Below, piece by piece: positions 1-11,529 of a stretch of DNA of 64,000 nucleotides. The stretch is from Paraconiothyrium sp. Pb-2020 (taxonomy: Eukaryota; Ascomycota; Dothideomycetes; Pleosporales; Didymosphaeriaceae). The position numbers were made by a program, and so were the translations under genes. Where the stretch lies: positions 3,534,001 through 3,598,000 of the forward strand of contig JAJUBI010000005.1 of assembly GCA_022419385.1 (NCBI GenBank), read 5' to 3'. The notes beneath the pieces were generated by a model. The model ran no database searches. It saw only the letters and a list, made by a program, of their open reading frames with translations, and was not told the origin of the DNA. Position 1 is the stretch's first letter, and each line of letters starts with the position of its first letter.

Positions 1-182
1 TGCACGTGAATCCTTCTAACCCGACGCTTTTGTAATACATGTACGTTAAGCAGGGCTTATGAACACTGAACGTTAGTTGCATGTATGCAAGTTCAACAAC
101 AATGATGCTAGGTACATGAGAAAGTTGCGGAGTGGTATCAACAGTCCCCCTATGTTCGCAGCCAAATCAAAATACTCCAGTA

Positions 183-1434
183 CTACTCTTCATATTGACC
201 ACCCGGCAGCATATCTCTATTTTTTTCCAAGACGCCCTTCAAGTACTCGTAAACGGTGAATGTAACGGCTTGACCGGGCGCAACACGCATAATGCGAGGT
301 GTGATACCCTTGTAGAAACTTCGACTTCCTTCCTGCTTCCACATATCGCTTTGCTTTGTTAGCTTTATGAATGCTTATTATCTGCCCATCGATCCATACC
401 TAGAAATCGCCATTATCCGACCCATGGCAGTCTGTCCCGGTTCAGCAGGCGTTTTCTGCAGCCTCGTCTTGATAGTATCAATAGGCGCATTGCTCAACGG
501 TCCCATAGCACCCGACACAAGTCCGATGAACATCGTTTCGTACCCTGGAAGATCAGTTGTCCCATGATACTTCTGAAGCTGAGCCCTAAACTCTGAGTAT
601 GCCGTGAAGTTGACAGCCTGGTTTGAGCCTTGTCGGAGTGCCGTTAGTGAGACACCACGGTATAGAGCGCCGAATCCTTCTTCACGGACAACGGTATAAA
701 GAGCGTGCGCGGCGTTGCGGTATTTGGGCACATCGAGGGGATCGGCCATTGAATGGTGTTGCGCTTGTAATCGGATCTTCACCACTTCCATGGGCGTTAC
801 GACGGCAACAGCTTCGGTCACACCCGCAGACAGACCAGCTGTGTGAGGTCAGGATGATTCTGTATCCATGCTAGGATCGTACATACCTAGGAATGTCGCT
901 CTTCCACTAACGAGACCATCCTTGTCTGCTAATAACTGCTTATACCACTCGTAACTTGTGAAGCGGATAGCCATCTTTGGTACAATGCCGGTGAGGACAG
1001 CACCGAGACCTTTATAAAGACCCAACGGAGTTTCTCGTTTGACAATCTCTGAACCCGTCTTCAGGAATCCGCGTTTAGGTGCCTAACACAATGTGTGAGT
1101 GGTGTTCGAGCGCACACGGACCGCTTCGATTGCATAGTTGGACGTACTCCTGGGGCGCGCGCTCGCCGCGACAATTGCATTCGAACCTTAATAGTGTCTA
1201 TGTATGGTGTAAGCTGACTACATTTGAACTATAGTACCGGAACACTTACCTAGAGGGTGGCACACGAGCGCTTCCATCATGCCTGCGCCTCCACCAGCTA
1301 TGCGCGCATCGTCAGTAATCGTTCGCTGAGACCTCCAAGACTTCAAAAGCATGTATTTCAAGCTCACCGATCAAGTTTGTAGCGGCTGAAGCGGGCTTCT
1401 TGCCGCCAGGGCCTTGTATTGACTTCGCAGACAT
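183..1434 (-). CDS. SFC1: Mitochondrial succinate/fumarate carrier (SFC1/AcuL type)
   Basis: Six exons read on the minus strand: 1434-1368, 1297-1250, 1197-1148, 1082-887, 838-400 and 348-183, total 966 bases, 321 residues, almost exactly the length of yeast Sfc1. All five introns (48-70 bases) have GT-AG ends and keep frame. The protein has three mitochondrial-carrier repeats with the signatures HPLDTIKVRMQ, NPMEVVKIRLQAQ-like and APIDTIKTRLQK, and the C-terminal run ITPRIMRVAPGQAVTFTVYE typical of the succinate/fumarate branch. The family exchanges cytosolic succinate for mitochondrial fumarate across the inner membrane and is needed for growth on acetate and other C2 sources (AcuL in Aspergillus). 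The start ATG at 1434 is the first in the reading exon. Upstream lies a pyrimidine-rich stretch when read in the gene's direction. Assignment to the branch rests on remembered yeast sequence. Confidence 0.92.
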
Positions 1435-2467
1435 AGTGCGCAAGAGAGCTCGCGCTCGGCTGGACGAGAGAGGACCAGAAGGAGAGACTATGTAGTTGAC
1501 GCTTTTCGCTGAATTGCAATATATCTTGGACCTGGAAAGAAGAGTCAAGTGTCCTTCGAAGCTCCTTCCAAGCTTCAGAAATGAGCTATAACGTCTGGTT
1601 GACTTGCAGAACGAGTATGGCAAGTGCGTCCTTGTGTGTCAAACAAAACAAAGAGACAGTCCGATCGCGAGACAGATCGTTGCGCAAGGAAGACAAAACT
1701 TGACTCCTATTCACAACAAAAAAAAAGAGAAGAGCAAGCAAGAAGAAAAGAAAACAGCACTCTGCCATTGCAGTTGTATTTCCCCAGTTAGCCGCGGATG
1801 GGAGGACGCCCTTAGCTCTACCAAGTATCCTCGGCTCGGCCACGCGTGAGCCCAGGGCTAACACTGGTCTTGGGGAGCACGCGTCCCGGGCGGCCGCATC
1901 GAAGATGGCAAGGTCCTTGGCGCGAGGGAAACCCCAGATCAGCATGGTGGACGAACGGAAGGCATCGTCAAGGTACAAGCTTCGGCTGGCGATCGGCTAC
2001 TGGTGGAGGCGTTTTCCGGATGACTGGCCAGAATTCAATCGCGTGCCCATCTTGCCTTTTCGTGACTGTGGATGAGGCGAGACGGCACTTGACACGTGCA
2101 ATCATTGTGATTTTGGATGCGCCTTTGGGTTCATGTGAATGTACTGCTGATGTTGGGCTGGCTTGTGAAAGAGTGACGTTGTGGTTCATCCGGAATGGAG
2201 CCGCATAGAATGCGGGGTTGTTCCGCTTCTGTCCGAAGGGTGGCCCGTGCGTGACGAGTAGAAACCGGAATGTCCAACACCAGCCATCAAGTGTAAATCG
2301 AAATGGCGCGCTGCTGTCAATCTGTAGGACGTCTTTGCTGTGAAAGTCGGCTACGGTACTTGTGCTCGTGCAAACGCAGATGACAAACATTCGAGCAGCT
2401 CTTCCGTTCTGAGAACACCTGAAAATGTTCAATTCGATGGTATCTCGCTGAAATGCTCATATGTAGT
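1435..2467. other. Intergenic region upstream of SFC1
   Basis: About 1 kb between the SFC1 start and the 3' end of the nuclear-protein gene. Open frames here overlap on both strands, have no family signature and mostly lack ATG starts. A purine-rich tract at about 1717-1757 reads as a CT-rich block in the SFC1 direction, a common feature of fungal promoters. No gene is supported. Confidence 0.5.
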
Positions 2468-4186
2468 CTAGTCATCATCACCACCCCTCAAGAATCCTCC
2501 TCCACCTACGGCTCTCCTTTCCATCTTCTTGAACGTAAACCCCTTTCTACCTCCGCGACCCTTCCTATCGGCCTCACGCCCTTTCAACCAGTGTTCCCTA
2601 ATATTCTTCGTGTCACGGTTGACCTTCGGTGCGAGTAGTGCGTTCCGCTGTGCTAACACCGAAACGTTGACCTTTCCTTTCTTCACATCCTTGACAGGCT
2701 TCTCACCACGCTCCAAAAACTTGATATGCCTGTTCATCTTTTCTTTCCTGACTTCTTCCTCTGTTTTGCCCCCGCGAACCGGCGGAGGCGTAGGGGGTCG
2801 ATGATCACCCGCCGCTTCAAGGATTGAATCTGGCAGTAGATCCGGGAGATTGTGCATGTCCACGTCCATCGATACCCTCCCTGGAGATGAATCTTCGCGT
2901 TGCTGTCGGCGAGCAAGCTTCGCTTGGCGCTTAGCCAACTTTCGTGCTTTTTTCTCCTCACGTTCGCGCTTCTCGGCCTGCTCTTGAGCTTTGCGATCTG
3001 CGCGCTCCTGCCGACGGTTCTCTTCCTTCGCTTGTTGAGCTTGTCGCGCGCGCGATGTTTCCTCGGCTGTAGCTTTGGCTTTCGACGCGGCCACCGACGT
3101 GGTGACCATTTCGGGAGCTTCATCAGAGTCGCTTCCATCGTCTTCAGGTTTGGCTGCTGCTGGAGCTTCCTTTGACTCAATCTGCACGGTGGTCTCGACA
3201 GGCTCCTCGCTGCCGAAGCGTTTATGCTTTCGAGGAGGGACTATCGCGGTATCTGGCGCCACGTCTTCGAATGCAATCCCAAGTGATGCTAGATCTTGGA
3301 CCTGATCCATTGATGGCTTATCCTCTGCGCTAGCACCCTGAGTACCACCAGTACCCGGTTCTTTAGATTCCAATGTGGTCTCTTCTGAAAGACCAGGATC
3401 CACGATCTGCTTTACTGGGGAAAGTGGAGCCTGTTCGCTCTCCCATGTCGAGGAAGGTATCTCTTCCGCCAATTTTGATGCGACAGGGCTCTTTTCTGGT
3501 GAAAGAGCCTTAGGATATTTCCTCGGTCTTCCCCTCTTGCCAGATCCTTTACCAGATACCGGTGTGGCCTTGGTAGCTTTTGTAGTGGGCTTGGGAGTGA
3601 TGGAACCTTCCCTGTCTTCGTCATCCGCAGTGGTTGCAAATGAATGTTGCGCGGGTGTGTAGAAAACGTCTGCTTCATCAGCAGATCTTTCCGACGCAGG
3701 CTCCGGTATCATTATCTTAGGACTACCGCGACGAGCGACGGGTGTGCTTGCTTCGGCAAGGTCGAGGGATTTTTTGCTCCTAGTCCTGTGCGGCATCGCC
3801 TTCGTGACGGAGCCCGGCTCCTTATTCCTTTCTTCGGCTACAGGGCCCTGGACGGTACTCTGAGCCTCTTCAACATTTCCTTGCGTGGCGGGCTCTTCCT
3901 TGGATGCAGCCTTCTTTCGCCTCTTAATTGAGGTTGGTGTCTCCTGCACCTCAATCTCTATATGTCGCTTCCCTCTCGTGCTTCTTGTGGAGCTCGCCGG
4001 CGTGCTCTGAACTGACCCTTCAGTGCCGGTACCTCGTCGCGTTGTAACCATAGCTTCCTCCTCAGCGGCGGCGCTTGCGCTTCTCGGGATATTCTTGGTA
4101 GCTTCCTGGATCTCTCCCTGATATGACGGCGAGCGACTCAATATACGTTTAGCAGTGTCGAACACGTGGGACAACATTGATGACAT
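2468..4186 (-). CDS. Basic, low-complexity nuclear protein with an AT-hook
   Basis: Single exon, 572 residues from the ATG at 4186. I do not recognise a named family. Visible features: an acidic/serine-rich N-terminal half, KR-rich patches that look like nuclear localisation signals (around residues 88-92), an AT-hook core (GKRGRPRKYP, about 217-225), a long charged coiled-coil segment rich in A, K, R, E and Q (about 365-435), and a basic C-terminus ending in Gly-rich and Asp residues. The C-terminal 100 residues are the least repetitive and probably the conserved part. DNA- or RNA-associated nuclear work is inferred only from composition and the AT-hook. It is divergent from the mitochondrial protein gene starting at 4337, with only 150 bases between the two start codons. 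Confidence 0.75.
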   Translation of the reverse strand: MSSMLSHVFDTAKRILSRSPSYQGEIQEATKNIPRSASAAAEEEAMVTTRRGTGTEGSVQSTPASSTRSTRGKRHIEIEVQETPTSIKRRKKAASKEEPATQGNVEEAQSTVQGPVAEERNKEPGSVTKAMPHRTRSKKSLDLAEASTPVARRGSPKIMIPEPASERSADEADVFYTPAQHSFATTADDEDREGSITPKPTTKATKATPVSGKGSGKRGRPRKYPKALSPEKSPVASKLAEEIPSSTWESEQAPLSPVKQIVDPGLSEETTLESKEPGTGGTQGASAEDKPSMDQVQDLASLGIAFEDVAPDTAIVPPRKHKRFGSEEPVETTVQIESKEAPAAAKPEDDGSDSDEAPEMVTTSVAASKAKATAEETSRARQAQQAKEENRRQERADRKAQEQAEKREREEKKARKLAKRQAKLARRQQREDSSPGRVSMDVDMHNLPDLLPDSILEAAGDHRPPTPPPVRGGKTEEEVRKEKMNRHIKFLERGEKPVKDVKKGKVNVSVLAQRNALLAPKVNRDTKNIREHWLKGREADRKGRGGRKGFTFKKMERRAVGGGGFLRGGDDD

Positions 4187-4336
4187 TGAACAAAATTATT
4201 TTTGTAAGGCCGCCAAGCGGGAAAGCGCGACCCACGGTTCGGACCCACGTTTTCCCTAGCGCTGTTTGCGGACCTCCGAAGTTTGAGCTTATACGACGAC
4301 TACCCCTCTACTTGCAAGCATTCGCAATCTTTCAGG
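4187..4336. promoter_or_regulatory. Short bidirectional promoter
   Basis: The 150 bases between two divergent ATG codons (4186 minus, 4337 plus) must carry both promoters and both 5' leaders, unless one promoter lies inside the neighbouring transcript. No TATA box is obvious. Confidence 0.5.
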
Positions 4337-5697
4337 ATGTCAATTCGCCCGAGCATTGTTCGGAGCGCCCGCTGGATCTTGAAGAAAGAGCCATGTTTTC
4401 TTTGCTTGTATCGCAGGCCCCTAAATACACGCAGCTATGCGATAAAACAGCGCATAGACCCATCAAAGGGAACACCGAAAGAGATTCGCGCCGACATAGA
4501 CAGGCGCAATAGATTTGCATATTATCGCATGCTTCAATCCGACAAGTTACTACCATGCAATCTTAAGGACGCCAACCAAATCATCGATGGATTCTTGGAC
4601 AACCAGGCCAAGAATATGGATCCGGCGACCAATGTACGCCAATTAGCAGAACGTAAGTATCCCTGCCCACTTCAGGATCTACACCTTCTCAACAAATTTC
4701 AGGGTACAAGATTCGAGTAGTACATTTACCAATGCTTGCGATCCCGATGTTCCAAATACCAGACGTCAACGACACAGAGCGTCAATTGCCTCCAAGCCAA
4801 CAATCTACAGTGGCCGCTTCAATACTTCTTGCTTGCAGCGCAGCCGGCGATCTTCAGGCTACGCTTCAAATCCTGTATGCCGTGTACTATAGCAGCAATG
4901 CCTACAACATACCCAAAGCCGCGGAAATCGCGCGCCTTTTCACGCCAAAGGACATCAGTAATTGCAGGTCGATGCTGGAGCAACTGGCAGAGGGAAACGA
5001 TGGGAAACCTGAAGCGAAGGGCGATGCGAACGCAATGACACTGCATGCCAAATTTCTAGAACTGGCTGGAGAGAAACAGAAAGCCAGATATTTCTACGAC
5101 AAGGCACTGGAGCGGTACAACACTAAGCTTTATCGCGGATACCCACATCCGATGGCGCTACCCTGGCTAACGCCGTGGACGGAACTCGCAAACTTCGAAC
5201 GAGTGTCCGATACGCCCCGATTAGAAAAAATAGTTGAATCCCTGAGATTTGGCGCGCTAAAAGCCGACGATCCAATGGCTTACTACAAGCTCACCACCTT
5301 TACAACAGAACATAGTTCCAAATGGCTCGAGTATATGACCAAAGCAGCCGCCTCGGGCCACCCCGAAGCTATGTACAAGCTCGGCCGATTTTATCTAGAA
5401 GCGAACAATCATGCATCTGTCTTCTTGAACAGCCCAGGGTTCAGGAAAGCTTTGAAATTCCTAGTCTCCTGGGGTCCTAATGCTACCGCCAAATTTGGCA
5501 TAGAATGGCTTCAAGCTGCGGGGTTGGGCGGGCATAAACCGGCTTTAATGGAGTTGGCGCAGTTGCATGAAAAGGAGGGTGCGAAAGAACAGGCCAAGGA
5601 CTGTCTGCGAGCTGTCGCGAACGATTCATTGGGTGACGTCCCAGACGAATGGGCGCACTTAGTGCGGAAGGCCAGACAACGACTTGCTGCATTGTGA
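4337..5697 (+). CDS. Putative mitochondrial protein with Sel1/TPR-like repeats
   Basis: Two exons, 4337-4652 and 4703-5697, 436 residues; the 50-base intron starts GTAAGT and ends TTTCAG. The open frame continues upstream of 4337 but without an ATG, so the ATG at 4337 is chosen. The N-terminus MSIRPSIVRSARWILKK is rich in Arg/Ser and lacks acidic residues, as expected for a mitochondrial presequence. The C-terminal half carries helical repeats of Sel1 type, e.g. ASGHPEAMYKLGRFYLE and AAGLGGHKPALMELAQLHE. Such proteins are usually scaffolds or assembly factors. The exact partner cannot be told from the sequence. Confidence 0.8.
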
Positions 5698-5880
5698 ACA
5701 CCAGGAGCACAGACAATTGGCCCATACATTTGTACATTAACCGAGATACCCTGTATAATATGGCCCTCATATTAATACCCACGTGTTTGAGTTCCGTCTC
5801 CATGTCGAGCTGCTTGAGAATTTAATCGTCCACATCGCCGCGCCCTCCATTGCCGACAATGTCTTCTTCACGTCCCGAAA

Positions 5881-7361
5881 CTAGGCTATACGCTTTAAGG
5901 GTACTGGTGAAATGTTTGCATCAAGAAACCATTTGATCCCCACGATAGCGCCACCGTAGTTCCTCTCAAAGTGAACAAGTAATAGTCGCCAATCGTCATA
6001 GTCAATTATTCCGAGTTGAAGATGCTCTTTGTAATCCGAAGTCGCAAAGGAGAATGTGTCGTAGTGGTAGTGTGTCAGCCTCTTCATACTCGCCAGTGTA
6101 TTGTTCAAGTGGCTCGGCATTAGTACCTTGGATCCGATGCTTCGACAAAGGTATGCTGATCGTACGCTCGTGCATAGCTCTTACACTGCTCAGCTATAGA
6201 GGTCGCTAATGCCGTGTAGTCGACTTGTAGCTCCGAATACATGATTTGACTACATAGCAGATGCATGACCAGCTCATTGGCGTCACCTAATGCTGTAGTG
6301 TTACCGAGAACTACCACTGCCGCATCTAGTTCGGGAAAAAGAGTGAAAGCGGAAATTGCCCCTGCACTAAGTTTCGAGGGGAGCATGAATCTCATAAAAC
6401 CCATGCCATATCTCCGCTCTGATTGGACATGAGTTGCGGCATCGGGAAGAACCATCTTGGGAGAAAAGATAACCCCAGGATGTTTGCTCACTGGTGAGCC
6501 AAGTCTGAATGAAGCGTGTTTCGCTTCTTCTGCATAGGCAGCTAGCAATACTCCCGACCACTTCATCATGTCCACGACACAGCTTTGGATGCCCCCTCCT
6601 GGAGTAAATGGAGATTCCTCCCATGGGGGTTCGGGTATCGGCAACGCTGTTCTAGACCGCGACGCGACATATGCGAGGCTGATATTGTCATCAGGAATGT
6701 CCTTTCGCTCAATGCATGACCACGTTAAACCGTAAGCTTGCAGTAAGCGCTTCTTTACGAAGTCCAGGTAGGCGAGATGATCTTTGTTGTTCCGCTCTAC
6801 AGCGAGACCCGCGACAGCGTGCATCCAATTGTTGTAGAGCCATTTACCCTTTTTATCAGCTCTGAGTGAGACACGAGAACTTTGCTCCGTTGCCCGACCC
6901 AGCTCATATCTAAACGAGCATACCCAGTCCGGTGAGCAAGTAAGTCAACTAGCGTGGCGTCCTTCTCTTTTAGTTCTGGAAGATAGCTTTTCACTGGGAC
7001 GTTGAGATCGAGCGAACCTTCCTCAGCCAACAAGGCACAAGCAATGGCGGTGAATGCCTTCGTGCATGAGGTTATATTGAACAACGTGTTGTCGTCTACT
7101 AGCTCTTGATTCTCACGATCGCGGTACCCTTAGCCTCTTGCGAGAACAACTTGACTCTGGTATAGAATCCCACATGAGAGGCCAACCTGACCCATAGTGT
7201 TGCATATTTTGTCGACGATCGGTTGTACGATTTTCAGTCTATATGTCAGGATTTCAATGCTCGGAAGGCTTAATTTGATTATTTGCGATATTTGGGCACA
7301 GTGAAGCGACTTACTTCGGTAAATCACTTAGGCGGGCAAAGGAACCTTGCACAGATTCCAT
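5881..7361 (-). pseudogene. Broken class C beta-lactamase-like / penicillin-binding-type serine hydrolase
   Basis: Recognisable pieces of the fungal beta-lactamase/transpeptidase-like family lie in order but not in one frame. A first exon from ATG 7361 (MESVQGSFARLSDLPK) splices through GTAAGT/TATAG into sequence ending VVLARG. An in-frame TAA at about 7130 follows, and the same frame then goes on with GYRDRENQELVDD. The nucleophile motif SxxK is present as SCTK, followed by HRTG. Between about 6870 and 6820 the frame changes and some 20 family residues appear missing before the YxN motif (LYNNWMHAVAG). Near 6120 another frame change (DPRY, then EQYTGEY) precedes the usual C-terminal block LTHYHYDTFSF in a third frame. 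One nonsense codon plus at least two shifts make a working product unlikely. The family usually forms enzymes of 500-560 residues of unknown substrate. Confidence 0.8.
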
Positions 7362-8068
7362 TGCATTGTTATTGCTGTTCATAGATTTTGAAGTTGAGAT
7401 CAAGGATGGGCAAGAAGGCCTTTCTTGGACGACACTATATCAAACGCTCTCCGGATTTGATCGCCGAGACATTCTGGCTGACTTTCGAATTAGTAGACAC
7501 CACTGCCCAATATAGGAGTCGTGACGAGAATCGGTGGACCCGATAATTGAGAAAGCAGTTCGAGAGTCTAGAGGAGCCAGAAAACGTCAAAATCTCTGGA
7601 TACAAACAGAATCCACGCCGCTCGGAGCGCAAAGTACACGAGGAGGCAGTTCCCCGCTAGACGTGTCACACAAGGCTGAGCAAATCCTCGAAGTAATGAT
7701 CAATCAAAAGGTTCGTTCCATCTTGCATAACTGGGAGATTGAACAACTGGACGCTATTCTGCAATATGATGCAACACACGCAGAGGCCGGTGCCTTGCGA
7801 GCATAGCTGTGTCAGCGAATCTTATGACTACCGTATGACACCTCGGTATTCTGAATAGCGAGGTGACCATCGTGCGAATGCTGTGCAAGCTGGGAAGTAC
7901 AGCCAAGCATCTTTGAGTCATGCTGTTGGACTGTGCAATCTGTGGACCAGCAATCATATGGTCCTGAACTAAGGGGCTCCTGCTAGCAAAACGACAGCAG
8001 GCGCATGCTGTGTTACCTATCGCTTCATATTGCCTTCAGTTCGTACCGCCCTGAGCCCATGAGCATAA
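7362..8068. other. Intergenic, no gene seen
   Basis: About 700 bases between the beta-lactamase-like pseudogene and the 3' end of the carboxylesterase gene. Several short open frames occur on both strands, but none has an ATG start together with a recognisable motif. Confidence 0.4.
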
Positions 8069-10252
8069 TCAACAACCTTCTCCATAGTTATACCCCTCAT
8101 AGAACTCCATCCCCACGCCCAACTCTTCACACCCAACACTATCATCATCAATCGACACCTTACCCAAGCCACTCCACTGCAACCGCATGGATTCACTTCC
8201 ATGCCCGACCCATTCGCCAGCCTCTCTCATCTTCTGCGCACTCTCCGAAAATCCTCTTGCCTCCAACCATCCCTCCTCAATCTTCATGGTCCCTGTCCTC
8301 GCAAACCCACTCCACCAATCCACAACTAATCTTGCAAAAGCAGTGTCTTTCCCATCTCTATCCCTCCACCCCTGCTGCAGGATATTCCCAAAGGTATATG
8401 GCACCTCCCCCGCATGACATTTGTAGTACTCCTCGTCATTTGGGTTCTCCACATCTCGGCCGCAGATAGGGCGGGCGGCAGCGTCGAAGCGGGGAGTCTG
8501 GTATGTGCGATTGAATTGAAATTCGTAGGCGGCGGTGAAGATGGAATTGCGGGTGGCGGAGTAAGCGAAGGCGTGGGTGAGACAGGTGAAAAAGAGATGC
8601 GTGGCTACGATGTTGGTAGCGTTGAAGACGGCAGCTTGTTTCTCTTCCTTTGTGAGAGAAGGCCATGTTGGTGACCTCTCAGGCGAGAATGAGGAGTTCG
8701 AGAGATGCGTGACGTCGAGGCCTGCAACGGCGGAGATGAGGATCAGGTTGGAGGTGAAGTTTGTGGTAGGCGTGGTGATGTAGTAGGATATCTCGTCGCG
8801 GTTTACGCCAAGCAGGACGGGAATATTGTGCTTTTTGGAGAGACTTCCGGAGAGTGGTAGAGCCCGCGTGAAAATGAAATGGTTATCGCGGATTGGGCCG
8901 ATGGCTTGTGTGCGGGAGGGCTCGGTGAACCATTTGAGGGCATCGTATGAGCGGAGACAGGCGACTTCGTCTTGGACTCCAGAGCATCCGCTCTCTTGGA
9001 GGACCTTCTTAGTCACTCGCGCGTAGACTGCCGAGGGGGTGTCCCACTGCGTGGTTTCGGCTCCTGGTCCGGTATTTTCTCCTGGCATACTTTGCATTAT
9101 CGCTCCATGAAACAGGCTCCTTGCCTCAGGAATGGCTAACAGTGACCGGACGTTAACAGCCCCAGCGCTTTCGCCCCATATTGTTACTCGATTTGGATCA
9201 CCGCCAAAATTCTTAATACTTTTCTGCACCCAACGCAACGCAGTGATCATGTCAGAAATCGCATAGTTGCCATTGTGCACGCCATCGTCGAAAGGCAAAA
9301 AGCCCAAATTGCCGAGCCGATAGTTGAACGTTACAACTACAACATCTCCACGGGAAGCAAGGTTGCCACCTTCTTTCTCTGGATCAGTGCCGGTACCTGC
9401 GAGGTTGCCACCACCATAGAGCCACACCACCACAGCCTTCAAGTTTCTCTTGGGAAGTCCGGCAGTAGGCACATAAGGCGTCCATACGTTCAGGAATAAG
9501 CAGTCTTCACTCAATTCCGGCCACCGTGCCTCAGGGGCCTGCAAGCATCCTGGACCGTACTTTGTTGCGTCAACTTCGCCTTCACCTTCAAAAAGACTCG
9601 AGAACGTGAATCGCTCGGGTTGAAGCGAGAAGCGTATCCCCCGGAACTGGAAGGTATAGAAGTCGCGGAAGCCTGTGATGCTTTGTGTGCCAGACTGCAC
9701 GGTGATTTGAAGGGAGGGGATGGGAGAAGATACATTGGCGCTGAGGATAGGCCCTGAATTTGTGCACAAAGCTGGAAGGATGATATCACAAGGTTTTTGC
9801 GACACGATGCCATTGGTGGCTATTGTGTTGCAAAGGCCAGAGTTGTCAGATGAAGTCGAGATCCAGTAGGACAAGGAATCATTCCCATTAAGATAGGCTT
9901 GGTAGGAAAACGCGTTATCAAGGCCAAGCGAGAAGTTCGAACGGGTGTGAGACCATAGCACCTCGTTCGCAGAAGCACATCGTTGCTCCGCGGTCGAGTA
10001 CGTAGATGGCGAGAGTAGAAGTGCTCCCGAGGTCCGACTTGTAACATTGCCTGGGATTGGTCAGAATCAGAGCAATCGAGAAGCAGGCATGGTGAACGGA
10101 CCAGCAAGATCGTTATCGGTAAGGACTGTAGTGGAACCTAGATTATCTATGTTAGGCACTGCAGCGCTCACCGTAGAAGATCCGAACAAGCCGACGACAA
10201 AGACAACAGCTAGTTCGTAGCAGTGCATCAGTTCTTGTGTCAATGTAAACAT
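8069..10252 (-). CDS. Secreted type-B carboxylesterase/lipase with N-terminal C-type-lectin-like segment
   Basis: Two exons, 10252-10102 and 10050-8069, 710 residues; the 51-base intron has donor GTCCGT, an internal CTGAC branch site and acceptor CCCAG. Residues 1-30 form a signal peptide (hydrophobic ELAVVFVVGLFGSSTVSA). Residues about 60-150 resemble a C-type-lectin fold: STAEQRCASANEVLW, a central YWIS, and a Cys pair ending LPALCTNSG. The alpha/beta-hydrolase domain follows, with EDCLFLNVW, the oxyanion-hole glycines (WLYGGGN, where family members more often have WIHGGG), and the nucleophile elbow GESAGA with Ser about 345. The acidic residue is probably in NRDEISYY and the His in CHAGEVPYTFGN. 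Numerous N-glycosylation sites fit an extracellular esterase. Substrate unknown. Confidence 0.88.
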
Positions 10253-10638
10253 CGACTTGATTTAGTAATAGACCGTGACAGTTGCTTTACATACTTCGAG
10301 TTATGTATGCCTCCCTGAACGTTCATGATGGTTGTCGGGAATCCGACCCGTAATTAGCCTAATTTAGCTCGCATTTGTAGGAGTGTGGATGCTATACACA
10401 GGTAAGCTGTGCGCCACTTGTTGGTCGCTTGACTGCCGCCAACCGGAAAGCTTTCGAACACGAAGTTCGGTCAGGTCCATCTCAGTGGTCTTGTATGCCT
10501 CTCATAATGCAAAGCACCTGGTCCGGTTTATGCTCTTGGGTATCGATCTTCAATTTCCGTCGCCTCCGGAGTGCGCTAGCAAGAACCTATCCCAAGGTAA
10601 TACAGTACATACAAGAAAGGCCGCATACCACCGATCGT
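10253..10638. other. Intergenic, carboxylesterase promoter side
   Basis: 386 bases between the carboxylesterase start and the ETF-beta stop, both genes on the minus strand. It should hold the carboxylesterase promoter and the ETF-beta 3' end. No further gene is seen. Confidence 0.4.
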
Positions 10639-11529
10639 TTACAAGGCACCAAGCTCTTTTAACTTGCTAATCATGCCATCCACATCATCCACCTTGACAC
10701 CACCCTTCCGTGGCGGCGGCTCCGTGACCTTGACAGTCTTCAACCTTGGTTGTTCATCCAGCCCATAATCCTTCAGTGTCTTCTTCTCCAACGGCTTCTT
10801 CTTGGCCTTCATAATGTTGGGCAAACTGGCATATCTTGGCTCGTTCAACCGTAAATCGGTGGTGATAATCATAGGCAGATTTGCCTTTATAGTTTCCACT
10901 CCGCCATCTACCTCCTTCACGACAGTAACCGTCTTATCCGCAATCTCGACCTTGCTCGCCTGTGTTGCCTGCGGCCAGCCCAACAGTCCTGCAAGCATCT
11001 GCCCCGTTTGGCTCGCATCGTCATCGATGCTCTGCTTGCCTAAGATCACCAAATCACTCTTCTGCTCCTCAACGACCTTCTTAAGGAGCTTTGCAACACC
11101 GAGCGGCTCCAGCTGCGGATCCTTTTCCTCGACAACGACGTGGATGGATCGGTCTGCGCCCATGGCCATGGCGGTACGCAGAATGTCCTGTGATTTGGTA
11201 GGCCCGGCAGAGAAGGCGACGATTTCATGAATGGGGACTTTGCGCTCGCGGAGACGGATGGCTTCCTCGATCGAGAGCTCATCGAACGGGTTCATGCTGT
11301 GCTTTACATTGGCGGTCTCGACGGCTGTTTGGGCCCGGTTGACACGCGGTTTGACCTGTCGCATGTGTGTCAGCATACCTTGCGTCCAGTCCACTGCAAC
11401 TAATCTCCCATTGTGTATGATGTGCGAATGCATCACGAGTGCCATTGAGCTTGAAATTAGGAAGCTGCTGATTCTTACCGCATAGTCAATGACACGCTTC
11501 ACGGGCACGAGAACCCTCAATCCAGACAT
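10639..11529 (-). CDS. ETFB: Electron transfer flavoprotein beta subunit
   Basis: Two exons, 11529-11479 and 11355-10639, 255 residues. The 123-base intron (GTAAGA...CGACAG) is a multiple of three and has no stop, so it can be misread as coding; removing it restores the family sequence VPVKRVIDYA-VKPRVNRAQTAVE. Typical features: KHSMNPFDELSIEEA near the N-terminus, the nucleotide-binding region with VAFSAGPTKSQDILRTAMAMGAD, and the ETF-beta signature around ITTDLRLNEPRYASLPNIMK. ETF alpha/beta carries electrons from mitochondrial acyl-CoA and other dehydrogenases to ETF-ubiquinone oxidoreductase; the beta subunit binds AMP. Length matches the family. Confidence 0.95.
   Translation of the reverse strand: MSGLRVLVPVKRVIDYAVRISSFLISSSMALVMHSHIIHNGRLVAVDWTQGMLTHMRQVKPRVNRAQTAVETANVKHSMNPFDELSIEEAIRLRERKVPIHEIVAFSAGPTKSQDILRTAMAMGADRSIHVVVEEKDPQLEPLGVAKLLKKVVEEQKSDLVILGKQSIDDDASQTGQMLAGLLGWPQATQASKVEIADKTVTVVKEVDGGVETIKANLPMIITTDLRLNEPRYASLPNIMKAKKKPLEKKTLKDYGLDEQPRLKTVKVTEPPPRKGGVKVDDVDGMISKLKELGAL

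Noticed and set aside
1586..1978. Minus-strand frame of 130 codons with a hydrophobic stretch
   Set aside because: No ATG-supported family match; the hydrophobic run is the complement of a purine-rich promoter tract.
7534..7806. Plus-strand frame of 90 codons
   Set aside because: GTG start, no motif, no splice context.
8005..8469. Plus-strand frame opposite the carboxylesterase 3' end
   Set aside because: Shadow of a strongly supported minus-strand gene; low-complexity Ser/Pro/His product.
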